NCBI GenBank assembly: GCA_035264765.1
Contig: DATFPQ010000266.1
Span: 1 to 5,597 of the forward strand
From: DATFPQ01 sp035264765
GTDB taxonomy: Bacteria > Actinomycetota > Actinomycetes > Actinomycetales > Angustibacteraceae
Direction of reading: 5' to 3'
DNA: 5,597 nucleotides
Part shown: positions 1-5,164 of the stretch, in pieces
Position numbering within the stretch: the stretch's first letter is position 1
How the letters are laid out: the number at the start of each line of letters is the position of its first letter
Program-made: the position numbers and the translations under genes
Notes under the pieces: generated by a model
The model's input: only the letters and a program-made list of their open reading frames with translations
Database searches by the model: none
Told to the model about the DNA's origin: nothing

Positions 1-509
1 CGCTTCTGCTCACCGCCGCTGAGCGTCGTGACCTCGCGCCACTGGGCTCGCTCGAACGGGACGCCGAGGGCGGCGACCGTGCAGACGTCCCAGAGGGTCT
101 CGCCCTCGTACCCGCCGGCGTCGGACCAGTCGGACACCGCCTGGGCGTAGCGCATCTGCACCCGCTCGTCGTCGGACTCCATCATCGCCAGCTCGGCCGC
201 GTCCAGGGCGGCGGCGGCCTGACGCACGCGCGGCCCGGCCACCGACAACAGCAGGTCGCGCACCGTGGAGTCGTCGCGCAGCTGTCCCACGAACTGGCGC
301 ATGACGCCCAGGCCGCCGCTGCGCGTCACCGCGCCCCCGTGTGCCGGCAGGTCGCCGGCGATGATCCGCAGCAGCGTGGTCTTGCCGGTGCCGTTCGGTC
401 CGACGAGCGCAACGGTGGCGCCGTCACCCACGCGCAGGCTGACGTCGTCCAGCAGTGGCCTGCCGTCGGCCAGCGAGAAGCGGACGGCGTTGACGTCGAC
501 GTGTCCCAC
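1..509 (-). CDS. ABC-F family ATPase, N-terminal part (3' end outside window)
   Basis: This is the first 169 residues of a soluble ABC ATPase; the gene runs off the left edge. Seen in the translation: Walker A GPNGTGKTT at residues 37-45, a Q-loop with RQF at 71-73, and the ABC signature LSGGEQK at 163-169, right at the cut. Walker B and the second ATPase domain would lie outside. No membrane segment is visible. The closest pattern I recognise is the actinobacterial ABC-F group (starting MGHV..., with LGVMRQFVG and AELAMMES-like stretches), whose members act on the ribosome or in antibiotic resistance; which of these applies here cannot be told. Between Q-loop and signature lie about 90 residues, room for the ABC-F arm insertion. 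The GTG at 509 is chosen because homologues begin at this VGHV; another in-frame GTG at 539 would add ten residues (MPARPPHWWL). Neither has a good Shine-Dalgarno. It follows truA by 83 bases with no clear terminator, so co-transcription is possible. Confidence 0.88.
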   Translation of the reverse strand, partial: MGHVDVNAVRFSLADGRPLLDDVSLRVGDGATVALVGPNGTGKTTLLRIIAGDLPAHGGAVTRSGGLGVMRQFVGQLRDDSTVRDLLLSVAGPRVRQAAAALDAAELAMMESDDERVQMRYAQAVSDWSDAGGYEGETLWDVCTVAALGVPFERAQWREVTTLSGGEQK

Positions 510-592
510 GAGCCACCAGTGTGGCGGGCGCGCGGGCACCGGTCACCCGACTTTCGCCGACCGCCGAACCGCGGACTCAGACATTCGAGGAC

Positions 593-1453
593 TCAGAAGG
601 GGGGCCGCGGCAGCGTCCGGACCGCACGCGCCTGCCGCGCACGGGCGGCCAGCTCCTCGTCGGCCGGATACTCCACCTGCTCCAGGGTCAGCCCGTGCGC
701 GGCGACCACGGCCACGGCCGGGTCGCGCACCCCGGCGGCCAGGACCTGCGCCGGCCACCCGACGTCCCGCCGGCCCTCCCCGACCGGCAGCAGCGCACCC
801 ACGAGCGCGCGCACCATCGAGTGGCAGAAGGCGTCCGCCACGACCGTGGCGACGACCAGTCCCTCGTCCGCTGACCCGCGGGACTCGCGCGCCCACGAGT
901 AACGCAGCAGCGACCGCACCGTCGTGGCGCCCGCACGCCGTCGGCAGAACGCCGCGAAGTCGTGAAGGCCGACCAGCCGGCCGGCCGCCTCGTCCATCGC
1001 CGCGACGTCGAGCCGGCGGCGGTGGTCGAGGACGTCGTGACGGCGCAGGGGGTCCACACCCCACGGTGCCTCACCCACCCGGTAGGCGTACCGGCGCGCC
1101 ACGGCGGAGAACCGCGCATCGAACCCGGCGGGCGCCACGCCGGCCTCCGTCACCCGGACGTCGGACGGCAGCACCCCCGCGAGCCGACGCACCAGCGCGG
1201 CGCCGGGCGGCGCGTCGCTGCGTCCGGGCGCCGCCGACCACGCCGCCTCGGGAAGGTCCACGTGGCAGACCTGCCCCCGGGCGTGGACGCCGCTGTCGGT
1301 GCGTCCGGCCACCACCAGCCGCGGCGACTCCGGCAGCCGCAGCACCCGCTGGAGCGCCTCCGCCAACGTCTGCTCGACGGTGCGCAGCCCCGGCTGGGCG
1401 GCCCAGCCCGCGAACCCCGTGCCGTCGTAGCCGAGGCCGAGGCGGACGCGCAC
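593..1453 (-). CDS. truA: tRNA pseudouridine(38-40) synthase TruA
   Basis: TruA converts uridines 38, 39 and 40 in the anticodon arm of many tRNAs to pseudouridine, in the cytoplasm. The 286-residue product matches the family in length (usually about 250-290). Visible motifs: N-terminal RLGLGYDGTGFAGWAAQPG (4-22), the catalytic motif AGRTDSGVHARGQ with the nucleophile Asp53, FDARFSAVARRYAYR (111-125) where Tyr122 should match the conserved active-site tyrosine, HDFAAFC (164-170), and FCHSMVRALVGALLPVG (209-225). The C-terminal tail after about 265 is rich in Ala and Arg. The start is GTG at 1453, giving VRVRLGLGYDG as in actinobacterial relatives; no in-frame ATG or GTG lies between it and the end of rplQ. 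There is no clean Shine-Dalgarno, only a G-run about ten bases upstream, and both the G-run and the start codon lie within a predicted hairpin. It is 59 bases downstream of rplQ, the usual position for truA. Confidence 0.97.
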   Translation of the reverse strand: MRVRLGLGYDGTGFAGWAAQPGLRTVEQTLAEALQRVLRLPESPRLVVAGRTDSGVHARGQVCHVDLPEAAWSAAPGRSDAPPGAALVRRLAGVLPSDVRVTEAGVAPAGFDARFSAVARRYAYRVGEAPWGVDPLRRHDVLDHRRRLDVAAMDEAAGRLVGLHDFAAFCRRRAGATTVRSLLRYSWARESRGSADEGLVVATVVADAFCHSMVRALVGALLPVGEGRRDVGWPAQVLAAGVRDPAVAVVAAHGLTLEQVEYPADEELAARARQARAVRTLPRPPF

Positions 1454-1491
1454 GAGCCCGCCGCCCCCCGGAAGGGGGACGACGGGCTCGT
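1452..1491 (-). promoter_or_regulatory. GC-rich hairpin between rplQ and truA covering the truA start
   Basis: A perfect 9-base outer stem pairs acgagcccg (1452-1460) with cgggctcgt (1483-1491). After a small internal loop, ccccc pairs with ggggg (1474-1478), closed by a loop containing ggaa (uucc in the mRNA). It begins 21 bases after the rplQ stop and its 3' arm takes in the first two bases of the truA GTG codon (1453, 1452). There is no U-tract, so it is not a classic intrinsic terminator. It could be a U-less terminator or attenuator, an RNA stability element for rplQ, or a structure that masks truA initiation. The pairing is seen; the role is inference. Confidence 0.5.
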
Positions 1492-1512
1492 CGGGTACTG
1501 CGAGCGGCTCGC

Positions 1513-2220
1513 TCAGGCGTTGCCGCCCTCGTCGCGGCGCGCGGCCTCGTCGGCGCCCAGGTCGGCGCCGCCCTCGGGGGCCGCCTCGACGGCCTCCGCG
1601 GGCGCGTCGCCGGACGACACGCTCTGGCCGATGGCCTCGTCCACGGCGGCGGCAGGCTGTGCCGCCTCGGGAGCGGTCTCGCCGGAGGCGGTCACCTCCG
1701 CGCTCCCCGCCGTGTCGTCCGCGGAGACGCTCTGGCCGATGGCCTCGTCCACGGCGTCCGCAGGCTGCGGAGCCGGCTCGGCCGACGCACCGGTAGCACC
1801 GGAGCCCGCGGCGCGACGGGTCGCGCTCTCGGCCTCGCGGACCGTGGCCTGACGCGGCGACAGCGGCTCGCGCACCAGCTCGATGACGGCCATCGGGGCG
1901 TTGTCGCCCTTGCGGGGCGCCACCTTGGTGATCCGGGTGTAGCCGCCCTGACGCTCGGCCACGTCCGGCGCGATCTCGGTGAACAGGCGGTGCACGACCC
2001 CCTTGTCACGGATCACCGCGAGCACCCGACGACGGGCGTGCAGGTCACCGCGCTTGGCGAAGGTCACCAGACGCTCGGCCAGCGGGCGCAGCCGCTTCGC
2101 CTTGGCCTGGGTGGTGGTGATGCGGTCGTGCTCGAACAGCGCCTGGGCCAGGTTGGCCAGGATCAGCCGCTCGTGCGCCGGGCCGCCGCCGAGGCGCGGG
2201 CCCTTCGTGGGCGTGGGCAT
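1513..2220 (-). CDS. rplQ: 50S ribosomal protein L17 with long acidic C-terminal extension
   Basis: L17 is a large-subunit protein near the polypeptide exit region. The conserved core fills residues 1-118: MPTPTKGPRLGGGPAHER, LANLAQALFEHDRITTTQAK (21-40), AKRLRPLAERLVTFAKRGD (41-59), and the closing GGYTRITKVAPRKGDNAPMA (92-111) with VIELV. The product is 235 residues, against about 120-130 for many bacteria and, from memory, about 170-180 for Streptomyces and Mycobacterium. The extra 115 or so residues are rich in Ala, Glu, Asp, Gly, Ser and Pro, with no Lys, Cys or aromatic residue, so they are probably disordered and acidic. The tail holds a near-repeat, QPADAVDEAIGQSVS (152-166) and QPAAAVDEAIGQSVS (188-202). 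G/C third-position bias continues through the tail, so it is translated rather than a frameshift artefact. ATG start at 2220 with AGGAG at 2231-2235, ten bases upstream. It lies 56 bases after rpoA, the usual pairing. Confidence 0.97.
   Translation of the reverse strand: MPTPTKGPRLGGGPAHERLILANLAQALFEHDRITTTQAKAKRLRPLAERLVTFAKRGDLHARRRVLAVIRDKGVVHRLFTEIAPDVAERQGGYTRITKVAPRKGDNAPMAVIELVREPLSPRQATVREAESATRRAAGSGATGASAEPAPQPADAVDEAIGQSVSADDTAGSAEVTASGETAPEAAQPAAAVDEAIGQSVSSGDAPAEAVEAAPEGGADLGADEAARRDEGGNA
1615..1659 (-). repeat. Direct repeat in the rplQ tail, second copy in the gene
   Basis: This 45-base segment codes QPAAAVDEAIGQSVS, residues 188-202 of L17. Its core, 1619-1648, is identical over 30 bases to 1727-1756, including synonymous positions. 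The copies are 108 bases (36 codons) apart, so the frame is kept. Flanking residues have diverged. Confidence 0.85.
1723..1767 (-). repeat. Direct repeat in the rplQ tail, first copy in the gene
   Basis: This segment codes QPADAVDEAIGQSVS, residues 152-166 of L17. The 30-base core 1727-1756 is identical to 1619-1648. The only amino acid change across the 15-residue unit is Asp155 in this copy against Ala191 in the other. Together they look like an in-frame tandem duplication of about 36 codons. Confidence 0.85.
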
Positions 2221-2276
2221 GGTGGTCGATCTCCTACCGTCGGTTCGGGACGCTGCTCAGGCGCGGTCCGGGTTGG

Positions 2277-3293
2277 TCAGTACTGCTCGTCCTCGGCGTA
2301 CGCCGCGTCGTCGTCCGCGCCGTAGGCCTCGACGGCCGCGGCCGGGTCGAACCCGGGCGGGCTGTCCTTCAGCTGCAGGCCCATGCCGACGAGCTTGGCC
2401 TTGACCTCGTCGATGGACTTGGCGCCGAAGTTGCGGATGTCGAGCAGGTCGGCCTCGCTGCGCCCGACGAGCTCACCCACGGTGTGGATGCCCTCGCGCT
2501 TGAGGCAGTTGTAGGACCGGACCGTGAGCTCGAGCTCCTCGATCGGCAGCGCCAGGTCCGCGGCCAGCGCGGCGTCGGTCGGCGACGGGCCCATGTCGAT
2601 GCCCTCGGCCTCGACGTTGAGCTCGCGGGCCAGGCCGAACAGCTCGACCAGGGTCTTGCCGGCGGACGCCATGGCGTCCCGCGGGCTGATGCTGGACTTG
2701 GTCTCGACGTCGACCACCAGGCGGTCGAAGTCGGTCCGCTGCTCGACGCGGGTGGCCTCGACCTTGTAGGTGACCTTGAGCACCGGCGAGTAGATCGAGT
2801 CCACCGGGATGCGGCCGATCTCGGCGTCGCCGGCCTTGTTCTGCTGCGCCGACACGTAGCCACGTCCGCGCTCGACGGTCAGCTCGAGCTCGAGCTTGCC
2901 CTTCTCGTTCAGCGTGGCGATGTGCAGGTCGGGGTTGTGGACCTCGACGCCGGCCGGCGGCGCGATGTCGGCCGCGGTGACGCTGCCGGGACCCTGCTTG
3001 CGCAGGTACATCACGACCGGCTCGTCGTGCTCGCTGGAGACGACCAGCGACTTGATGTTGAGGATCAGCTCGGTGACGTCCTCCTTGACCCCGGGGATCG
3101 TGGAGAACTCGTGCAGCACGCCGTCGATGCGGATGCTGGTGACCGCCGCGCCCGGAATGGACGACAGCAGCGTGCGGCGCAGGGAGTTGCCGAGGGTGTA
3201 GCCGAAGCCCGGCTCGAGCGGCTCGATGACGAACCGCGAGCGGGCGTCCTCGACGGTGTCCTCGGTGAGCTGGGGACGCTGTGCGATGAGCAC
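2277..3293 (-). CDS. rpoA: DNA-directed RNA polymerase subunit alpha
   Basis: The alpha subunit dimerises to nucleate RNA polymerase assembly and contacts promoter UP elements and activators. The product is 338 residues from the chosen start. The N-terminal domain (about 1-228) shows FVIEPLEPGFGYTLGNSLRR (21-40), TLLSSIPGAAVTSIRIDGVL (41-60), and NPDLHIATLNEKGK (120-133). A short linker (about 229-247) leads to the C-terminal domain (about 248-310) with IEELELTVRSYNCLKREG: Arg259, Asn262 and Cys263 match the DNA-binding patch around E. coli Arg265, and NFGAKSIDEVK (288-298) holds the second DNA-contact helix. An acidic tail ends DDDAAYAEDEQY. The start is GTG at 3293, giving VLIAQRPQLT as in other actinobacteria, with GGAAG at 3301-3305, seven bases upstream. 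A longer reading from 3347 adds 18 residues (starting VRGREVSYGG) that fit no homologue I know and run through the Shine-Dalgarno. It is 165 bases after rpsD, a gap wide enough for its own promoter. Confidence 0.98.
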   Translation of the reverse strand: MLIAQRPQLTEDTVEDARSRFVIEPLEPGFGYTLGNSLRRTLLSSIPGAAVTSIRIDGVLHEFSTIPGVKEDVTELILNIKSLVVSSEHDEPVVMYLRKQGPGSVTAADIAPPAGVEVHNPDLHIATLNEKGKLELELTVERGRGYVSAQQNKAGDAEIGRIPVDSIYSPVLKVTYKVEATRVEQRTDFDRLVVDVETKSSISPRDAMASAGKTLVELFGLARELNVEAEGIDMGPSPTDAALAADLALPIEELELTVRSYNCLKREGIHTVGELVGRSEADLLDIRNFGAKSIDEVKAKLVGMGLQLKDSPPGFDPAAAVEAYGADDDAAYAEDEQY

Positions 3294-3300
3294 TGGTGCA

Positions 3301-3305
3301 CTTCC
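3301..3305 (-). promoter_or_regulatory. Ribosome binding site deciding the rpoA GTG start
   Basis: The minus strand reads GGAAG here, inside a longer purine run GGGAAGGAAG, seven bases before the GTG at 3293. The spacing is ideal for that GTG, and no comparable site serves the upstream in-frame GTG at 3347. Confidence 0.75.
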
Positions 3306-3313
3306 TTCCCGCG

Positions 3314-3333
3314 GGTGTCCGCCATATGACACC
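3314..3333 (-). other. Small inverted repeat in the rpoA leader
   Basis: ggtgtc (3314-3319) pairs with gacacc (3328-3333) around an 8-base loop that contains catatg on either strand, the only A/T-rich island in the 165-base rpsD-rpoA gap. It sits 20 bases upstream of the rpoA start. It could be an operator-like site, a leader stem-loop or chance. I found no convincing -10/-35 pair around it. Confidence 0.3.
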
Positions 3334-3391
3334 TCGCGACCACGCACCGCGGCCCGGGTCGCCCCGGGTGCGGCATCCTCGCGCGAGCTCG

Positions 3392-3415
3392 GTCCGTCGC
3401 GCGCGGAGGACGGAC
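3392..3415 (-). other. Inverted repeat next to the rpsD 3' hairpin
   Basis: gtccgtc (3392-3398) and gacggac (3409-3415) form a perfect 7-base stem with a 10-base loop of alternating GC. It abuts, sharing one base with, the stronger hairpin at 3415-3446, so the two would either stack or compete. Role unknown. Confidence 0.35.
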
Positions 3416-3446
3416 GCCGGCCCGCCCGGAAGGCGGGCGGGCGGCG
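3415..3446 (-). terminator. Strong GC hairpin after rpsD, possible U-less terminator
   Basis: Inner stem gcccgcc (3420-3426) pairs with ggcgggc (3432-3438) around the loop cggaa (uuccg in the mRNA). An outer stem, cgccg (3415-3419) with cggcg (3442-3446), adds five pairs across a 3-base bulge. It starts 12 bases after the rpsD stop. No U-tract follows, as is common for actinobacterial terminators, so it may end or attenuate transcription before rpoA, or protect the 3' end of a processed rpsM-rpsK-rpsD message. The stem is seen; the function is inferred. Confidence 0.5.
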
Positions 3447-3458
3447 TACGTCGGTCGA

Positions 3459-4088
3459 TCAGTCCTTCGAGTACAGCTCGACGATCAGCTGCTCCTGCAC
3501 CGGCGTGTCGATGACCTGCCGGGACGGCAGCGAGTGCACGAGGATGCGCAGCTGCGTGGGGACGGCCTCGAGCCACGCCGGCACGGTGCGCTCGCCGGCG
3601 GTCTCCCGGGCGATGATGAACGGCGTGAGCTGGTGCGAGCTCTCGCGCACCGCCACGATGTCCTTCTCGCGGACGCGGTAGGACGGGATGTCGACCTTGA
3701 CGCCGTTCACCGTGAGGTGGCCGTGGCGCACCAGCTGGCGGGCGGCGTCGCGGGACGGCGCGAAGCCGGCCCGGTAGACGACGTTGTCGAGACGGGTCTC
3801 CAGGATGCGCAGCAGGTTCTCACCGGTCTTGCCGGTGCGACGGTGCGCCTCCTCGTAGTAGCCCCGGAACTGCTTCTCCAGGACGCCGTAGATGCGCGCG
3901 GCCTTCTGCTTCTCGCGCATCTGCAGGAGGTACTCGCTCTCCTTGGTGCGCGCGCGACCGTGCATGCCCGGCGGGTAGGGGCGGATCTCGATCGGGCACT
4001 TCGGGGAGTCGCACTTGGCTCCCTTGAGGAACAGCTTCTGCTTCTCGCGGCGGCAGCGCTTGCAGTCCGCGCCGGTGTAACGCGCCAT
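3459..4088 (-). CDS. rpsD: 30S ribosomal protein S4, zinc-motif (four-Cys) type
   Basis: S4 is a primary 16S rRNA binder in the small-subunit body and nucleates assembly; in several bacteria it also represses its own operon. The product is 209 residues, normal length. The N-terminus reads ARYTGADCKRCRREKQKLFL, and Cys9, Cys12, Cys26 and Cys31 form a CX2C...CX4C set typical of zinc-binding S4. Then RPYPPGMHGRARTKESEYLL (36-55), LEKQFRGYYEEAHRRTGKTG (70-89), and the S4 RNA-binding domain from about 98 to 160 with RLDNVVYRAGFAPSRDAARQ, LVRHGHLTVNGVKVDIPSYR. The end, VQEQLIVELYSKD, is typical. ATG at 4088 with a strong AAGGAGA at 4098-4104, nine bases upstream. It follows rpsK by 33 bases, so the two are surely co-transcribed. 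Mycobacterium tuberculosis S4, as I recall it, lacks these cysteines, which makes this form a useful lineage mark. Confidence 0.98.
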   Translation of the reverse strand: MARYTGADCKRCRREKQKLFLKGAKCDSPKCPIEIRPYPPGMHGRARTKESEYLLQMREKQKAARIYGVLEKQFRGYYEEAHRRTGKTGENLLRILETRLDNVVYRAGFAPSRDAARQLVRHGHLTVNGVKVDIPSYRVREKDIVAVRESSHQLTPFIIARETAGERTVPAWLEAVPTQLRILVHSLPSRQVIDTPVQEQLIVELYSKD

Positions 4089-4121
4089 GTGGCTGGTTCT
4101 CCTTGAGGTAAGGCGCTGGTG

Positions 4122-4529
4122 TCAGACGCGGCGGCGCTTGGGCGGGCGCACACCGTTGTGGGGCACGGGGGTCACGTCCTGGATCGAACCGACCTCCAGG
4201 CCGGTCGCGGTCAGCGACCGGATGGCGGTCTCACGACCGGAGCCGGGGCCCTTGACGAACACGTCGACCTTGCGCATGCCGTGCTCCATGGCGCGGCGGG
4301 CGGCCGCCTCGGCGGCCATCTGCGCGGCGAACGGCGTCGACTTGCGCGAGCCCTTGAAGCCCACCTGGCCGGCGGACGCCCACGAGATCACCGCACCGGA
4401 CGGGTCGGTGATGGAGACGATGGTGTTGTTGAACGTGCTCTTGATGTGAGCGTGCCCGGCGGCGACGTTCTTCTTCTCCTTGCGGCGCACCTTCTTGGCG
4501 CCCGCGGCGGTACGGCCCTTGGGAGGCAT
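4122..4529 (-). CDS. rpsK: 30S ribosomal protein S11
   Basis: S11 sits on the small-subunit platform near the mRNA exit and the E site. The product is 135 residues, the usual actinobacterial length. Visible features: a basic N-terminal tail, PPKGRTAAGAKKVRRKEKKN; the core AHIKSTFNNTIVSITDPSG (27-45) and SAGQVGFKGSRKSTPFAAQ (52-70); the family stretch VDVFVKGPGSGRETAIRSL (88-106); and the C-terminal DVTPVPHNGVRPPKRRRV. The Val in HNGVRPP replaces a Cys frequently found there, a minor variant. The ATG at 4529 gives the standard MPPK start, with a fair GGGAG in an AGGGAG run at 4540-4545, ten bases upstream; the longer upstream reading is not supported. It lies 64 bases after rpsM and 33 before rpsD. 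Confidence 0.98.
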   Translation of the reverse strand: MPPKGRTAAGAKKVRRKEKKNVAAGHAHIKSTFNNTIVSITDPSGAVISWASAGQVGFKGSRKSTPFAAQMAAEAAARRAMEHGMRKVDVFVKGPGSGRETAIRSLTATGLEVGSIQDVTPVPHNGVRPPKRRRV

Positions 4530-4564
4530 CTGCTGGGTACTCCCTGAGTTTCGAGGTCTGGAAC

Positions 4565-4585
4565 CCCGCGCGGTGGACGCGCGGG
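4565..4585 (-). other. GC hairpin between rpsM and rpsK
   Basis: cccgcgc (4565-4571) pairs perfectly with gcgcggg (4579-4585) around a 7-base loop, starting 8 bases after the rpsM stop. No U-tract follows. It is too close to rpsK (36 bases to its start) to be an efficient terminator in an operon of essential genes; RNA processing or partial attenuation is more likely. Confidence 0.4.
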
Positions 4586-4593
4586 AGGGGCTG

Positions 4594-4974
4594 CTACTTG
4601 CGGCCGGCCTTCTTCTTGCCGGCCACGGTGCGCTTGGGCCCCTTGCGGGTCCGCGCGTTGGTCTTGGTGCGCTGACCGCGCACCGGCAGGCCACGGCGGT
4701 GCCGCAACCCCTCGTAGCTGCCGATCTCGACCTTGCGTCGGATGTCGGCAGCGACCTCGCGACGCAGGTCGCCCTCGAGCTTGAAGCTCGCCTCGAGGTG
4801 GTCGCGCAGCCGGACGAGGTCCTCGTCGGTCAGGTCACGCACGCGGACGTCCGGGCTGACCCCGGTCGCCTGCAGCGTCTGGGTGGCGCGCGTGCGCCCC
4901 ACGCCGAAGATGTAGGTGAGCGCGATCTCGACGCGCTTGTCGCGCGGGAGGTCGACGCCGATCAGACGTGCCAT
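4594..4974 (-). CDS. rpsM: 30S ribosomal protein S13
   Basis: S13 lies in the small-subunit head, forms intersubunit bridges with the large subunit and touches the P-site tRNA through its C-terminal tail. The product is 126 residues, normal. Seen: ARLIGVDLPRDKRVEIALTY (2-21), IFGVGRTRATQTLQATGV (22-39) with the helix-two-turn-helix region, DLTDEDLVRLRDHLE (47-61), EIGSYEGLRHRRGLPVRGQ (83-101) including the family signature RGLPVRGQRTKTNART, and a Lys/Arg-rich tail ending KKKAGRK. The start is ATG at 4974, with AGGAGA at 4983-4988, eight bases upstream; the reading from 5019 adds 15 non-conserved residues across the Shine-Dalgarno. The 190-base gap before it is the largest between complete genes here and may hold a promoter or leader. 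Confidence 0.98.
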   Translation of the reverse strand: MARLIGVDLPRDKRVEIALTYIFGVGRTRATQTLQATGVSPDVRVRDLTDEDLVRLRDHLEASFKLEGDLRREVAADIRRKVEIGSYEGLRHRRGLPVRGQRTKTNARTRKGPKRTVAGKKKAGRK

Positions 4975-5023
4975 CTGGCCTGTCTCCTGGTCTGTCCGTG
5001 CGGAGGTCTGGTGCAGCACCGTC

Positions 5024-5041
5024 CCCCACCGGGTGGTGGGG
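5024..5041 (-). other. Hairpin in the rpsM leader, proximal
   Basis: ccccacc (5024-5030) pairs perfectly with ggtgggg (5035-5041) around a 4-base loop. It is 49 bases upstream of the rpsM start, the nearest of three hairpins in this gap. No U-tract follows in the direction of transcription. Confidence 0.45.
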
Positions 5042-5045
5042 TCCT

Positions 5046-5060
5046 CGGCCTCCGCGGCCG
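5046..5060 (-). other. Hairpin in the rpsM leader, middle
   Basis: cggcc (5046-5050) pairs with ggccg (5056-5060) around a 5-base loop, four bases from the proximal hairpin. Short, and by itself it could be chance in DNA this rich in G+C. Confidence 0.3.
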
Positions 5061-5070
5061 GGGGTGTCGT

Positions 5071-5089
5071 CCCGGGCTCGGTGCCCGGG
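5071..5089 (-). other. Hairpin in the rpsM leader, distal
   Basis: cccgggc (5071-5077) pairs perfectly with gcccggg (5083-5089) around a 5-base loop. It lies 75 bases after the rpmJ stop. With the two hairpins at 5024-5060 it forms a compact structured block. The rest of the 190-base gap (5090-5164 and 4975-5023) shows no coding signature and no promoter I can defend. Confidence 0.45.
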
Positions 5090-5164
5090 GGTCGGGTGCT
5101 GCGGGAGGATGTGCTTCGGCGTGGTCGTCAGACCCCGACGTCGTGCTCGGTGAAGAGCTCCTGC

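Noticed and set aside
510..592. Possible terminator or promoter between truA and the ABC-F gene
   Set aside because: Only short repeats (ggactcag twice, the palindrome accggt) are visible; no stable stem or convincing -10/-35 could be found.
265..2325. A 686-codon open frame on the plus strand running antisense to truA and rplQ
   Set aside because: Its translation is low-complexity Arg, Pro, Ala and Gly, as expected from the antisense frame of genes with G/C third positions. It covers two certain genes (TruA, L17) and matches no family I know.
2484..3329. Long plus-strand open frame antisense to rpoA
   Set aside because: It is the mirror of the rpoA reading with strong periodic bias (many Leu, Asp, Val, Gly); RpoA on the other strand is certain.
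3294..3347. N-terminal extension of RpoA by 18 residues
   Set aside because: The extension is not conserved, spans the Shine-Dalgarno at 3301-3305, and the GTG at 3293 gives the family start VLIAQRP.
2473..3576. A 367-codon minus-strand frame overlapping rpoA and the rpsD end
   Set aside because: It is an out-of-frame shadow of rpoA rich in Arg, Ala, Gly and His, and it overlaps two certain genes.
4530..4694. N-terminal extension of S11 by 55 residues
   Set aside because: It reads back through the intergenic gap and into rpsM; the ATG at 4529 gives the standard S11 N-terminus.
4975..5019. N-terminal extension of S13 by 15 residues
   Set aside because: It is read through the AGGAGA site at 4983-4988; the ATG at 4974 gives the conserved MARLIGVDLP.
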